Of a stretch of DNA of 64,000 bases, positions 1 through 9,573 are shown in pieces; position 1 is the stretch's first letter; every line of letters starts with the position of its first letter. The notes below the pieces were generated by a model that was not told where the DNA came from, made no database searches, and saw nothing but the letters and a program-made list of their open reading frames with translations. The stretch is taken from assembly GCF_014256275.1 (NCBI RefSeq), contig NZ_JACCFE010000002.1, positions 6,056,001-6,120,000 of the forward strand, written 5' to 3'. The position numbers and the translations under genes are program-made. This DNA is from Rhodococcus sp. 4CII (GTDB lineage: Bacteria; Actinomycetota; Actinomycetes; Mycobacteriales; Mycobacteriaceae).

Positions 1-18
1 GGGTGAAAGCCAGACCCG

Positions 19-921
19 CTAACCGATCTCGATCACGACCTTGCCACTCGTGTGGCCCGACTCGACCACGGCGAGGGCGTCGGCGGCGTGCGCGAACGGG
101 AACCGGTGGGCTACCCGCGGGTCGAGAGTTCCGTCGGCCACCAGTGCAGCGACCTGCGTGAAGACCGCCGTCGTCCGGCGGCGTTCCACTCCCGAGCCGC
201 CGAGGTCCCGTGCGGCGAGCGGGTCGCCGACGCTGATGATCGCCGCCGGGTCCGCGACCACCCGTGCCGCGTCGGCCAGGGAGTCGCCGCCGACGAGATC
301 GAAGACGGCGTCGACGGGGCCGGGCACCCGGTCGACCAGCCCGGGGCCGGACGCCACCCAGGTGGCGCCCAGGGATTCGACGACCTCCCGCTTGCTTTCG
401 CTCGCGACGCCGATCACCGTGACGTTTCCCGCGGCGGCCAGCTGCAGCGCCGCCACCCCGACGCCGCCGCCCGCGCCGACCACGAGCAACCGGCTGCCGG
501 GAGGCAGGTCCAGGGTGGTCAGGGCGTCGTACGCGGTTCCCGCCGCGACGGGCAGCGTGGCCGCGTCGGCGAACGACACGGTGTCCGGCTTGTGCGCCGC
601 GGACGCCGTGTTGACGAGGGTGTGCTCGGTGTACCCGCCGAACCCGGTCGCCGTGGCGCCGAACACCGCGTCGCCAACCGCGAAATCGGTCACCCGGGGT
701 CCGACCTCCGCCACCACACCGGACACCTCCCGGCCCAGGACCGCGGGCAGGGTGACGGGCACGGTGTCCTTGCGCGTTCCGGCGCGCACCTTCCAATCGG
801 CGGGATTGACGCCCGCCGCATGGACGGCGACGAGCAGTTGTCCGGGGCCGGGGGAGGGTACGGGGACGTCGAAGAACTGCTGCGTCTCGGGTCCGCCGTA
901 TTCACTGAAGCCGTATGCCAT
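19..921 (-). CDS. MDR-family NAD(P)H-dependent oxidoreductase (quinone reductase-like)
   Basis: A cytosolic medium-chain reductase of 300 residues. The N-terminal GroES-like fold runs over roughly residues 1-115. The Rossmann nucleotide-binding motif VVGAGGGVG lies near residues 148-156. No structural or catalytic zinc-cysteine cluster is visible, so it belongs with the zinc-free quinone oxidoreductase branch. The open frame continues upstream, but that part is Arg-rich and unlike the family; the ATG at 921 gives the usual MDR start (MAYGFSEYGGPE). A GTG two codons earlier is the alternative. No operon partner is visible inside the window, and the physiological substrate cannot be told from sequence. 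Confidence 0.85.
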   Translation of the reverse strand: MAYGFSEYGGPETQQFFDVPVPSPGPGQLLVAVHAAGVNPADWKVRAGTRKDTVPVTLPAVLGREVSGVVAEVGPRVTDFAVGDAVFGATATGFGGYTEHTLVNTASAAHKPDTVSFADAATLPVAAGTAYDALTTLDLPPGSRLLVVGAGGGVGVAALQLAAAGNVTVIGVASESKREVVESLGATWVASGPGLVDRVPGPVDAVFDLVGGDSLADAARVVADPAAIISVGDPLAARDLGGSGVERRRTTAVFTQVAALVADGTLDPRVAHRFPFAHAADALAVVESGHTSGKVVIEIG

Positions 922-970
922 GCTCACGCCCACAGTCCTATCACGGACGGCGCCAGGATTCGGGCACGCA

Positions 971-1000
971 GAAAGCCCGCCGAACTGGAGTCGGCGGGCC
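971..1000 (-). terminator. Hairpin terminator after the small glycine-rich gene
   Basis: A 9-bp perfect stem (975-983 with 991-999, GCCCGCCGA/TCGGCGGGC) encloses a 7-nt loop. On the minus strand it is followed by CTTTCT. It begins 15 bases after the stop of the 1014-1133 gene, which fits intrinsic termination. Confidence 0.65.
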
Positions 1001-1013
1001 CTCTCGTGCGAAC

Positions 1014-1133
1014 TCAGGAGCCGAACAGGCTGCCCAGGGAACCTGTGCCTCCGCCGCCTCCTCCGCCACCCATCAACGGTCCGAGAACCTGGATGAGTTG
1101 AACGAGAACCTGCAACATCTGTGTCGCGTCCAT
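1014..1133 (-). CDS. Short glycine-rich peptide, 39 residues, unknown function
   Basis: A small gene with strong local support. It has an ATG at 1133, a GGAGGA ribosome site at good spacing, and a hairpin terminator just after the stop. The peptide starts with a hydrophobic, glutamine-containing segment (MDATQMLQVLVQLIQVLGPL), which may form an amphipathic helix. It then has a run of eight glycines and ends GSLGSLFGS. There is no cleavable signal peptide and no recognised domain. It is divergent from the SNF2 helicase gene. The function is unknown; a membrane-associated or structural micropeptide is possible. It could be a chance frame, but the start signal plus terminator argue against that. 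Confidence 0.6.
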   Translation of the reverse strand: MDATQMLQVLVQLIQVLGPLMGGGGGGGGTGSLGSLFGS

Positions 1134-1291
1134 GTGTCTTCCTCCGATCACTGCGATCAACTACGGCAGCGATCCCGGTAAGTACCGGCGTGGACAGCCG
1201 CCACCTCGTCCATCGGTGGAACATCGTCGAGGGTTACACGTCTCGAGCAGGGATTTCCCGGAGTGTCGGTCGAGCCTGATTGGATGGGTGG

Positions 1292-4123
1292 ATGCTGCAC
1301 GGCCTCTGGACACCCGGTTCGGGTCTCATGCTGTGGGTCGACGACCGCAATTCGGCCGTACCGGAGCCGACGGATTCGGTCGGACGGGTGCTGGCTCGCA
1401 AGTTCCGGCACCACGTCAAGGTTCCGATGCCGGCGCCGTCGGGGCCGGAGATGCTCGAGTGGGCCGCGGTCGCGCTCGCGCCGCCGGATGCGACCGACTT
1501 CCTGCTGTCGGTGTCGGCCCGCGACCCTCGGATCGCCGGCGACCTGCGCTACCTCGCGCACGTGGCGCGGGGAATCGAGCGGTGGGCTCGAGCCGGACGG
1601 GTGGTGCCGGAGGTGCACCGGGCGGAGGGTAGCTGGTGGCCGCGGTGGCGGCTGCTCGGCGGAGAACGACAGCGTGCGTGGCTCACGGAACTGTCGGTCG
1701 CGATGCCGCCGGTCCAGCGTCACGGTTCGACTCCCCGCGCTCAGCTCGACGACCTGGTCACCGAGCTGACCGACCCGGTGGTCCGGCGTGTCCTCGGCGG
1801 CAGGCACCCCGACGATTCCGGTCTCGGCGCCGAGCACCCGCTGATCGAGGCGCTGGTTCGCGGTGAACACTTCGCCGAGGGCACCGCCCAGCTGGCGGGC
1901 GCGCTCGACGGGTGGCGGGACAGCCTCAAGGTGGACGAGCCCGAACTGGTGCTGAGACTCCTCGAGCCGGAGGACGTGGACGTCGACGGGGAGTGGGACC
2001 CGGACACGGTGCTGTGGCGGCTGCAGGTGTGCCTCCGTCCGGAAGGCGAAGCGCCGGTGCCGATTCCGCTGCACCGCACGGAGGCGAGCCGGCTGCAGAC
2101 CGGTGTCCGCAAGCTGACCGAGGCCGTCGCCGCCTATCCGCGATTGCAGGACGTCCCGAGCGATCCCGACAGTCTGGACCTGATGCTGCCCACCGCGGTG
2201 GTCATCGACCTCGTGGGGCATGGTGCGGTCGCGTTGAAGGAGAAGGGCATCAGCCTGCTGCTGCCGCGGGCGTGGAGTGTGGCGTCGCCGTCGATGCGGC
2301 TGCGGGTGAGCTCGCCGAGCACCCCGGCGAGCGCGGAGAACCGGGCCGTCGGCAAAGACCAGTTGGTGCAGTACAACTGGGAACTGGCCCTCGGCGACAC
2401 GGTTCTCACCGCCGCGGAAATGAATCGACTGGTCAATGCCAAGAGCGACCTCGTGCGCCTGCGCGGAGAGTGGGTCCGGGCCGATCAGGAGGTGCTCTCC
2501 CGCGCCGCGCGCTACGTGGCGGAACGGCACGGCAGCGGCGACCGGGCGATCGTGGACCTGCTGAAAGACCTCATAGCGGACGATCTGTCCGATCTCCCTG
2601 TCGAGGAGGTGACCGCGACCGGGTGGGCGGCCGCGCTGCTGGACGGCGACACGAAACCGGAGGATGTGCCGACGCCGGAGGGGCTGGACGCCACGCTGCG
2701 GCCGTATCAGAAGCGCGGACTCGACTGGCTGGTGTTCATGAGCCGCCTCGGCCTCGGGGCGGTCCTGGCCGACGACATGGGCCTCGGCAAGACGCTGCAG
2801 TTGCTCGCCCTGCTGGCCCACGAGAAGGCGGCCTCGCCCACCCTGCTCGTGTGCCCGATGTCCGTGGTCGGCAACTGGCAGCGGGAGGCGGCCCGCTTCG
2901 TTCCCACTCTGCGGGTCCTCGTCCATCACGGACCGCAGCGGCGCAGCGGCGACGACCTGACTTCCGCTGTGCAGCAGAGCGATCTGGTGATCACCACGTA
3001 CGCACTGCTCGCGCGCGACGTCGCACAACTGAAGGAGCAGGACTGGCGGCGGATCGTTCTGGACGAGGCGCAACACATCAAGAACGCGAAGACCGGGCAG
3101 GCGAGGGCGGCCCGCAGCATTCCGGCGGCGCACCGCGTCGCACTGACGGGGACGCCGGTCGAGAACCGCCTGGACGAGCTGCGCTCGATCCTCGATTTCG
3201 CGAACTCGGGAATCCTGGGCTCGGAGGCGATGTTCCGCAAACGTTTCGTGGTGCCGATCGAGCGGGAACAGGACGAGACGGCGGTGGCCCGGCTCCGCGC
3301 CGTCACCTCCCCGTTCGTGTTGCGCCGCGTCAAGACCGATCCGGCGGTCATCGCCGACCTCCCGGACAAGTTCGAGATGACGGTCCGCGCCAACCTCACC
3401 GCCGAACAGGCCGCGCTGTACCGGGCGGTGGTCGACGACATGATGGCGCAAATCAAGGACAAGAAGGGCATGAAGCGCAAGGGTGCCGTCCTGGCGGCGC
3501 TGACGAAACTCAAGCAGGTGTGTAACCATCCGGCGCACTTCCTGCGGGACGGTTCGACGGTGATGCGGCGCGGGCAGCACCGCTCCGGAAAGCTGGGGCT
3601 GGTCGAGGACATCCTGGACTCCGTGGTCGCGGACGGCGAGAAAGCGTTGCTGTTCACCCAGTTCCGCGAATTCGGCGACCTCGTCACGCCGTATCTCGCC
3701 GAACGTTTCGGTACCCCCGTACCTTTCTTGCACGGGGGCGTCCCCAAGCAGAAGCGCGACGACATGGTGGCATCGTTCCAGGGCGACGACGGGCCGCCGA
3801 TCATGATGCTCTCGCTGAAGGCCGGCGGAACCGGGCTGAACCTCACTGCGGCAAATCACGTCGTCCACCTCGATCGGTGGTGGAACCCGGCGGTCGAGAA
3901 CCAGGCCACGGACCGCGCCTTCCGGATCGGTCAGCGGCGTGACGTGCAGGTGCGCAAACTCGTGTGCGTCGGCACCCTGGAGGAGCGGATAGACGCGATG
4001 ATCGCCACCAAGCAGGAACTCGCCGACCTCGCGGTGGGAACGGGCGAGAACTGGGTGACGGAGATGAGCACCGAACAACTCGGTGAACTGCTGCGGCTCG
4101 GCGACGAGGCGGTGGGCGAATGA
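1292..4123 (+). CDS. SNF2-family DEAD/DEAH-box helicase (HelZ-like)
   Basis: A 943-residue Swi2/Snf2 ATPase, a DNA translocase expected to remodel protein-DNA complexes or act in repair. The N-terminal half is the SNF2-associated region of bacterial members. Walker A is DDMGLGKT near residue 493, the Walker B variant DEAQ is near 590, and the helicase C-terminal arginine-finger motif DRAFRIGQ is near 873. The start MLHGLWTPG resembles mycobacterial HelZ proteins, so the ATG at 1292 is preferred to the in-frame TTG at 1280. It overlaps the next gene by 4 bases (ATGA), so the two proteins are probably made together. The specific substrate is unknown. Confidence 0.92.
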   Translation: MLHGLWTPGSGLMLWVDDRNSAVPEPTDSVGRVLARKFRHHVKVPMPAPSGPEMLEWAAVALAPPDATDFLLSVSARDPRIAGDLRYLAHVARGIERWARAGRVVPEVHRAEGSWWPRWRLLGGERQRAWLTELSVAMPPVQRHGSTPRAQLDDLVTELTDPVVRRVLGGRHPDDSGLGAEHPLIEALVRGEHFAEGTAQLAGALDGWRDSLKVDEPELVLRLLEPEDVDVDGEWDPDTVLWRLQVCLRPEGEAPVPIPLHRTEASRLQTGVRKLTEAVAAYPRLQDVPSDPDSLDLMLPTAVVIDLVGHGAVALKEKGISLLLPRAWSVASPSMRLRVSSPSTPASAENRAVGKDQLVQYNWELALGDTVLTAAEMNRLVNAKSDLVRLRGEWVRADQEVLSRAARYVAERHGSGDRAIVDLLKDLIADDLSDLPVEEVTATGWAAALLDGDTKPEDVPTPEGLDATLRPYQKRGLDWLVFMSRLGLGAVLADDMGLGKTLQLLALLAHEKAASPTLLVCPMSVVGNWQREAARFVPTLRVLVHHGPQRRSGDDLTSAVQQSDLVITTYALLARDVAQLKEQDWRRIVLDEAQHIKNAKTGQARAARSIPAAHRVALTGTPVENRLDELRSILDFANSGILGSEAMFRKRFVVPIEREQDETAVARLRAVTSPFVLRRVKTDPAVIADLPDKFEMTVRANLTAEQAALYRAVVDDMMAQIKDKKGMKRKGAVLAALTKLKQVCNHPAHFLRDGSTVMRRGQHRSGKLGLVEDILDSVVADGEKALLFTQFREFGDLVTPYLAERFGTPVPFLHGGVPKQKRDDMVASFQGDDGPPIMMLSLKAGGTGLNLTAANHVVHLDRWWNPAVENQATDRAFRIGQRRDVQVRKLVCVGTLEERIDAMIATKQELADLAVGTGENWVTEMSTEQLGELLRLGDEAVGE

Positions 4124-4893
4124 CGAATCGGCGACCCGGGCCGTACTTCGGTCGGTACGGCAAGCGCCGGCCGGTGGCCGGCGGGCTCGAAGCGCGATCC
4201 CAGCGCGGATCGTTCGGCCGCACGTGGTGGGGCCGGGAATTCGTCGAGATCATCGAGTTCGTCGCCGAGAAGGGCCGGATGAGCCGTGGCCGGAGCTACG
4301 CGCGCAGCGGTCAGGTGATCTCGCTCGAGATCGCCGGTGGGATGGTGACGGGGGAGGTCCAGGGCAGTCAGCTGCAGCCGTTCGTCGCGACCGTGTCGAT
4401 CGATCGTCTCGACGAGGCGGAGATCGGCGAACTCGTCGCCCTGGTGCGGCGACAACCCGGAAGCCTCGCGATGCTGGCGGGCGGCGGGGTGCCGGAGATT
4501 CTGGGCCCGCTGCTGCTGCCGGCCGGGGCATCGGCGTTGAACTACGACTGCACCTGCCCGGACGACGGCTGGCCGTGCAAACATGCGGCGGCGGTCGCGT
4601 ACCTCACCGCCGAACGGATCGACGAGAACCCACTCGAGATCCTGACATTGCGCGGCGTCGACCTGGACATGCTGATCGACGGTGTCGGCGGCGGCGCCTC
4701 CGACGCGGATTTCGACGACTGGTTCGGTGACGAGGCCCAGCTTCCCGCTCTGCCCGACGCCGACTTCCGGGCCGCGATCGACGACCTCGACCCGCTGCAG
4801 CTGCGGAAGGCGATCCGATCGGTCAGTGCCGACGAGCGTGACGTCGATGCGGCGATCCGGGAGCTGAAAGCGCTCTACCAGCAGTTCCGCTGA
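4120..4893 (+). CDS. SWIM zinc-finger protein coupled to the SNF2 helicase
   Basis: 257 residues. The SWIM zinc-binding motif is complete: C144-x-C146-x6-C153-x-H155, in the segment CTCPDDGWPCKH. SWIM domains bind DNA or proteins and often occur as separate partners of bacterial SNF2 helicases. The start codon overlaps the helicase stop (ATGA), so translational coupling and a joint complex are likely. The N-terminal part (about residues 1-140) and the C-terminal acidic part carry no motif I can name. The inferred role is as a DNA-binding or targeting subunit of the helicase. Confidence 0.85.
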   Translation: MTNRRPGPYFGRYGKRRPVAGGLEARSQRGSFGRTWWGREFVEIIEFVAEKGRMSRGRSYARSGQVISLEIAGGMVTGEVQGSQLQPFVATVSIDRLDEAEIGELVALVRRQPGSLAMLAGGGVPEILGPLLLPAGASALNYDCTCPDDGWPCKHAAAVAYLTAERIDENPLEILTLRGVDLDMLIDGVGGGASDADFDDWFGDEAQLPALPDADFRAAIDDLDPLQLRKAIRSVSADERDVDAAIRELKALYQQFR

Positions 4894-4952
4894 CCGTGCG
4901 AAGATGAGGGAGCGGGCGCTCACCTCGTCCCGCGACCGGGAGCTGGTCAGTC

Positions 4953-7900
4953 ATGTTGACGGTCTACCTGCTCGGCGAACAGCGCGTGTCGGACCCGGCG
5001 GATACCCGGGGCGGACCGATCTCGTCACGGGCGATCGCGCTGCTGGCCTATCTCGTGCTGCACGCCGGACTCGGGCAGTCCCGGACGCGTCTCGCGGGGC
5101 TGTTCTGGCCCGAGTCGAGCGAGCAGCAGGCCCGCACCAACCTGCGGCGGGAACTGCACAACCTGCGCGGCGTACTGGGGGCGGACGGGGCGCTCGCCGC
5201 CGAGGGGCCGACACTGACGTGGACCGGTTCGCCATCGTGCCGGGTGGACGTCGACACCTTCCGGAAGGAGCGATCGACGGCCCTCGCAGCGCTCGCCGAT
5301 TCGGACCCCCGAACGTTTCTCGATCACGCGGACCGCGCGATCGACGTGTACCGCGGTGAGCTCATGCCCGGAACGTACGAGGACTGGGTTCTCGAGCACC
5401 GCGACGTGCTGCGCCGGCAGTGCGTCGAACTCTGCGAGGCGACGGTACGGGTGTTGCGGGAGTCGGGGGATGTCGAGACGGCGACGGCGCGCGCGCGCCG
5501 ACGCATCCAACTCGACCCGCTCGAGGAGGTGGGCTATCGAACACTGATGGAACTGCAGGCCGCATCGGGCGACCGGGCCGCGGCGATGACCACCTACCAC
5601 CGGTGTGCGGCGGTGCTCGAAACCGAGCTCGGGGTTGCGCCGAGCCCCGCGACCGCCGGGCTCTTCGACCACCTGGTGGGGGACCGTCCGACGGCAGGGG
5701 CCGCCGGAGCCTGGCGGCCCGAACGGGTGCGGAACGCGGTGCCCACGCTGATCGGGCGGGAGCGCGAACGCGCGGAGCTGCACCGGCGGTGGCGGCAGGC
5801 GCAGGGCGGCAAGCAGGGACTGCTGCTCGTCTCGGGTGACGCCGGGGTCGGCAAGACCCGGCTGACCACGGAACTCGCGGAGATCGCCCGCGCCGACGGC
5901 GCGATCGTCGTCACCGCCCGCTGTTTCGGACTGCCGGGGCGCGTTGCGCTGGCTCCCGTCGCCGAATGGCTCCGCAGCCCGGAACTGCAGTCCGCGGTCG
6001 CGTCCCTGAACCCGTTGTGGCGGGTGGAGGTGGAACGGCTGGTGCCGAGCGCCGAGTCCTGGCCGCGGCCGGCGACGTCCCGGGCGATGGTCGACGCCTG
6101 GCAGCGGCACCGCTTCTTCGAAGGAACGGCGCGAGCGGTGCTGTCGTCCGGCAGGCCGGTGCTGCTCGTCCTCGACGATCTGCAGTGGTGCGACACGGAG
6201 ACGACCGCATGGCTGGCCTTCCTCCTCTCCCTCGAGTCGCACATGCGGGTTCTGGTGGCGGCGACCGCCCGCACGGACGAGGCGCAGTCGCGCCATGACG
6301 TGCGGGAGGCGCTACGGGCCCTCCGATCGGCGCGACTGGTGACAGACGTCGAGGTGGACCCCCTGACCGCGGACGGGACGGCGGAACTGGCACGGTCCCT
6401 CGGCGGCCGGACGCTGGACCGCGCGGAGGAGGCGGTTCTGTACGCCGCCACCGGGGGCTACCCGCTGTACGTCGTCGAGGCCGCACGGATGGTGCCGGAC
6501 CCGGACGCGACCAGGTCCGGCGGAGGCGCCGACGACCTCGGGGCGGTGCTGCAGCGGCGGCTCGAACAGTGCTCGGAGCCCGCGCGGGAGGTCGCCGGCC
6601 TGGCCGCGGCGCTCGGCACCGATTTCGACCTGGACCTGCTCAGCGAGGCGAGCGATCTGGATGCCGATCCTCTCGTTCAGGCGGTCGACGAACTGTGGCG
6701 GCGGAGAATCGTCCGGCCCGCGGGCACCGGCTACGATTTCGTGCACGACCTGGTCCGGGAGGCCGCGTACCGCTCGGTGGGCCCGCCGCGGCGCTGGCTC
6801 CTGCATCGCCGCCTGGCGCAAGGCCTCGAACTCCTCCACACCGGCCGCACCGACGACGTGGCACTGCAGCTCGCCGAGCAGTATCGACGGGGCGGGCGGC
6901 CCGACCGCGCGCTCCATTATCTGCAGCGTGCCGCCGAGGGTGCGGCAGGAGTGTTCGCGAACGCCGAGGCGGTGCGACACTTCCGGCACTGCCTGGACCT
7001 CCTCGAAGCGATGCCGGCCGGTCGCAACCGTGATGCGCGCGAGGTGGAGGTGCGGCAGGCCATGTCTGCGCCGCTGACCACGCTGTACGGGTACTCCTCG
7101 GCCGAGCTCGAGCAGACGCTGGACCACACCGCGGAGCTGGGGCAGCAACTGCGCCGGCCGACGGTGGTACTCGCGGCTCTGATCGGGTTGTTCGCGGTGC
7201 ACTTCGTGCAGGGGCACACCGCGCACGCCTACGGTATCGGCGTGCGCGCGCTCGAACTGTCCGCGGCCGATCCCCAATTCGAGGGCCAGGCGCAGTTCTC
7301 CGTGGCGGGCGCCGCCCTGGGCCTGGGCCGCCCGGCGGAGGCCATCGAACATTTCGACCTGGCGCGGGCCGCGTTCTCCGACGACTATTCGTTCATTCTC
7401 GGTACTCGGCTCGAGGTACATGCCCGCGCGTGGGAGTCGCACGCGTACTGGATGATCGGCGACGACGAGGCCGCCGTGCAGTCCTGTGCGGAGGCCCTCG
7501 CGCTGGGCCGGACCTGCGGTCATCCCTACAGTCTCGCGGTCGCGTTGGGATACGCGTCGGTGCTGGATCAGATACGCGGCGACGACGTCGCGTTACTCGC
7601 CTCGCTCACCGAGTTGCGGGAGCTGTGCGAGCGCTACCGCTTCGCGTACTACAGCCAGTGGGCGCAGATCCTCGAAGGCAGGCTCCTCGGCGGCGAACCG
7701 GGAATCGCGAAGATCCGCGAGGGACTCGACCTGTTGCGGCGACAGCGGGCGTTCGCGCGCATGCCGTACTGGCTCTCGCTGCTGGCGGAGGTACAGATCG
7801 AGGTCGGGGACATGGACTCGGCACGCGCGACGCTCGACGCCGCCCGGATCGCCGCCGAGCAACGCGACGACCGCTGGTGGTTGCCGCAGGTGCTGCGACT

Positions 7901-7976
7901 ACGCGCGGATCTCGGAGCGTTCGCGGGAGGTCTTCCGGCGCGAACGGTGCGCGAACGCCGACTTCCTACGGTGTGA
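4953..7976 (+). CDS. SARP/BTAD-type regulator with AAA ATPase domain
   Basis: A large cytosolic regulator of 1007 residues. Residues 1 to about 100 form an OmpR-like winged helix of the SARP type, followed by a bacterial transcriptional activation domain (to about 245). An AAA ATPase module has Walker A GDAGVGKT near residue 295 and a Walker B-like LLVLDDLQW. The C-terminal half is alpha-helical and TPR-like. This is the AfsR/DnrI-like architecture, where ATP-driven activation controls secondary metabolism or redox genes. The flavin oxidase gene starts 49 bases downstream on the same strand and is the obvious candidate target or operon partner. The effector is unknown. Confidence 0.85.
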   Translation: MLTVYLLGEQRVSDPADTRGGPISSRAIALLAYLVLHAGLGQSRTRLAGLFWPESSEQQARTNLRRELHNLRGVLGADGALAAEGPTLTWTGSPSCRVDVDTFRKERSTALAALADSDPRTFLDHADRAIDVYRGELMPGTYEDWVLEHRDVLRRQCVELCEATVRVLRESGDVETATARARRRIQLDPLEEVGYRTLMELQAASGDRAAAMTTYHRCAAVLETELGVAPSPATAGLFDHLVGDRPTAGAAGAWRPERVRNAVPTLIGRERERAELHRRWRQAQGGKQGLLLVSGDAGVGKTRLTTELAEIARADGAIVVTARCFGLPGRVALAPVAEWLRSPELQSAVASLNPLWRVEVERLVPSAESWPRPATSRAMVDAWQRHRFFEGTARAVLSSGRPVLLVLDDLQWCDTETTAWLAFLLSLESHMRVLVAATARTDEAQSRHDVREALRALRSARLVTDVEVDPLTADGTAELARSLGGRTLDRAEEAVLYAATGGYPLYVVEAARMVPDPDATRSGGGADDLGAVLQRRLEQCSEPAREVAGLAAALGTDFDLDLLSEASDLDADPLVQAVDELWRRRIVRPAGTGYDFVHDLVREAAYRSVGPPRRWLLHRRLAQGLELLHTGRTDDVALQLAEQYRRGGRPDRALHYLQRAAEGAAGVFANAEAVRHFRHCLDLLEAMPAGRNRDAREVEVRQAMSAPLTTLYGYSSAELEQTLDHTAELGQQLRRPTVVLAALIGLFAVHFVQGHTAHAYGIGVRALELSAADPQFEGQAQFSVAGAALGLGRPAEAIEHFDLARAAFSDDYSFILGTRLEVHARAWESHAYWMIGDDEAAVQSCAEALALGRTCGHPYSLAVALGYASVLDQIRGDDVALLASLTELRELCERYRFAYYSQWAQILEGRLLGGEPGIAKIREGLDLLRRQRAFARMPYWLSLLAEVQIEVGDMDSARATLDAARIAAEQRDDRWWLPQVLRLRADLGAFAGGLPARTVRERRLPTV

Positions 7977-8025
7977 ATTACCAGGTACGGCCCGTTTCGG
8001 GGCCCGGCGATCCGAGGAGAAGGTC

Positions 8026-9459
8026 ATGAGCACCACCATCACGAATTCGACACCGCCGACGACGACACCGCCACCCTTCGCGGAACTGGCGGCGTCTCTG
8101 CGCGGCCGGTTGATCACCCCCGACGACACCGGTTACGACGACGCGCGGGCGGTGTACAACGCGATGATCGACCGTCGGCCGGCGGCCATTGCGCGGTGCA
8201 CCAACGCCGCGGATGTCGTCGCGTGTGTGCGGTTCGCGCGGGAGCAGGGCGTCGAACTCGCGGTGCGCGGCGGGGGACACAACGCGGGAGGTCTCGGTGT
8301 GTGGGACGACGCCCTCGTGATCGATCTGTCGGAGATGCGCGCCACCACCGTCTCGCCCGCCGACCGGACGGTCCGGGTCGACGGCGGATGCACCTGGAGT
8401 GACGTCGACCATGCCACCGTGCCGTTCGGCATGGCAACCCCGTCCGGGTTCATCGCCTCCACCGGCGTCGGCGGACTGACGCTGGGCGGTGGAATCGGCT
8501 ATCTGACTCGCCGTTTCGGACTCACCGTGGACAACCTGCTCAGCGCCGACGTGGTGCTCGCCGACGGCACACTGGTGACGGCGAGCGAACGATCACACCC
8601 GGACCTGTTCTGGGCGCTGCGGGGAGGCGGCGGCAACTTCGGCGTGGTCACGTCGTTCCAGTTCGCGTGCCACGACATCGGCAACCACGGAACCGTCGTC
8701 GGTGGTCCGGTGCTGTACGACCTGGAAGACACCCCCGACGTGATGCGGTGGTATCGCGAACTGTTGCCGTCGCTGCCCGAGGAACTCAACGGCTGGATCG
8801 GCCTCCTCACCATCCCGCCGGCACCGCCGTTCCCCGAGGAACTGTGGGGACGCAAGGCGTGCGGGGTCGTCTGGTGCTACACCGGCGATCCGGACAAGGC
8901 CGACGCGGTGTTCGAACCGATCCGGAACTTCGGAAATCCCCTGCTGGTCGGTCTCGGCGAAATGCCCTTCACGGCATTGCAATCCGCCTTCGACGGACTG
9001 TACCCGGCCGGGTTGCAGTGGTACTGGCGCGCGGACTTCGTGCGGGAGATCTCCGACGACGCCATCGACATCCATCTGGAGTTCGGCCGCCAGCTGCCGA
9101 CCGGGCACTCGACGATGCACATGTATCCCATCGACGGCTCGGCGACGCGGGTCGCCGAGGACGCCACCGCGTTCGCGTACCGGGACGGCGGCTGGGCCGC
9201 GGTGATCGTGGGTGTCGACCCCGATCCGGCGAACGCCGAGGTCATCACGGACTGGGCCAAGAGGTATTGGGAGGCCCTCCACCCGACGACCGCGGGCGGG
9301 GCGTACGTCAACTTCATGATGTCCGAGGGCGAGGACCGCGTGCGTGCCTCCTACCTCGGCAACTACGACCGGCTCGCGCAGGTCAAGGCGAAATACGATC
9401 CGGACAACCTCTTCCACGTGAACCAGAACATCCGTCCTGCGGTCCGGTCGGAGCAGTAG
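8026..9459 (+). CDS. FAD-linked oxidoreductase, berberine-bridge/6-hydroxynicotine oxidase family
   Basis: 477 residues with the PCMH-type FAD-binding fold at the N-terminus and a BBE domain ending near the C-terminus (NYDRLAQVKAKYDPDNLFHVNQN). The VRGGGHNAGG motif near residue 84 carries the histidine that usually binds FAD covalently in this family. The family oxidises sugars, alkaloids or polyketide-like substrates with O2; which one applies here is not visible. The ATG at 8026 has a GAGGAGA ribosome site. No signal peptide is seen, so it probably acts in the cytosol. It follows the SARP/AAA regulator gene closely and may be its target. Confidence 0.88.
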   Translation: MSTTITNSTPPTTTPPPFAELAASLRGRLITPDDTGYDDARAVYNAMIDRRPAAIARCTNAADVVACVRFAREQGVELAVRGGGHNAGGLGVWDDALVIDLSEMRATTVSPADRTVRVDGGCTWSDVDHATVPFGMATPSGFIASTGVGGLTLGGGIGYLTRRFGLTVDNLLSADVVLADGTLVTASERSHPDLFWALRGGGGNFGVVTSFQFACHDIGNHGTVVGGPVLYDLEDTPDVMRWYRELLPSLPEELNGWIGLLTIPPAPPFPEELWGRKACGVVWCYTGDPDKADAVFEPIRNFGNPLLVGLGEMPFTALQSAFDGLYPAGLQWYWRADFVREISDDAIDIHLEFGRQLPTGHSTMHMYPIDGSATRVAEDATAFAYRDGGWAAVIVGVDPDPANAEVITDWAKRYWEALHPTTAGGAYVNFMMSEGEDRVRASYLGNYDRLAQVKAKYDPDNLFHVNQNIRPAVRSEQ

Positions 9460-9573
9460 GCGCCGCCGGATGGATGCGAGGCAGGTGTGGGCCGCAGGTC
9501 GTGGCTCGGCACCGGCCGGGCACCCCTGAAGGCCTCGAGACGGTGCGCCGGGTAACGTGCTTTCCACCTGCTC

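Noticed and set aside
52..1101. Long plus-strand frames over the first oxidoreductase gene
   Set aside because: They are antisense shadows with no ribosome site or family motif; the minus-strand MDR protein explains the region.
1157..4078. A 973-codon open frame antisense to the SNF2 gene
   Set aside because: It mirrors the helicase frame, is His/Arg-rich without any domain, and arises from the high GC content.
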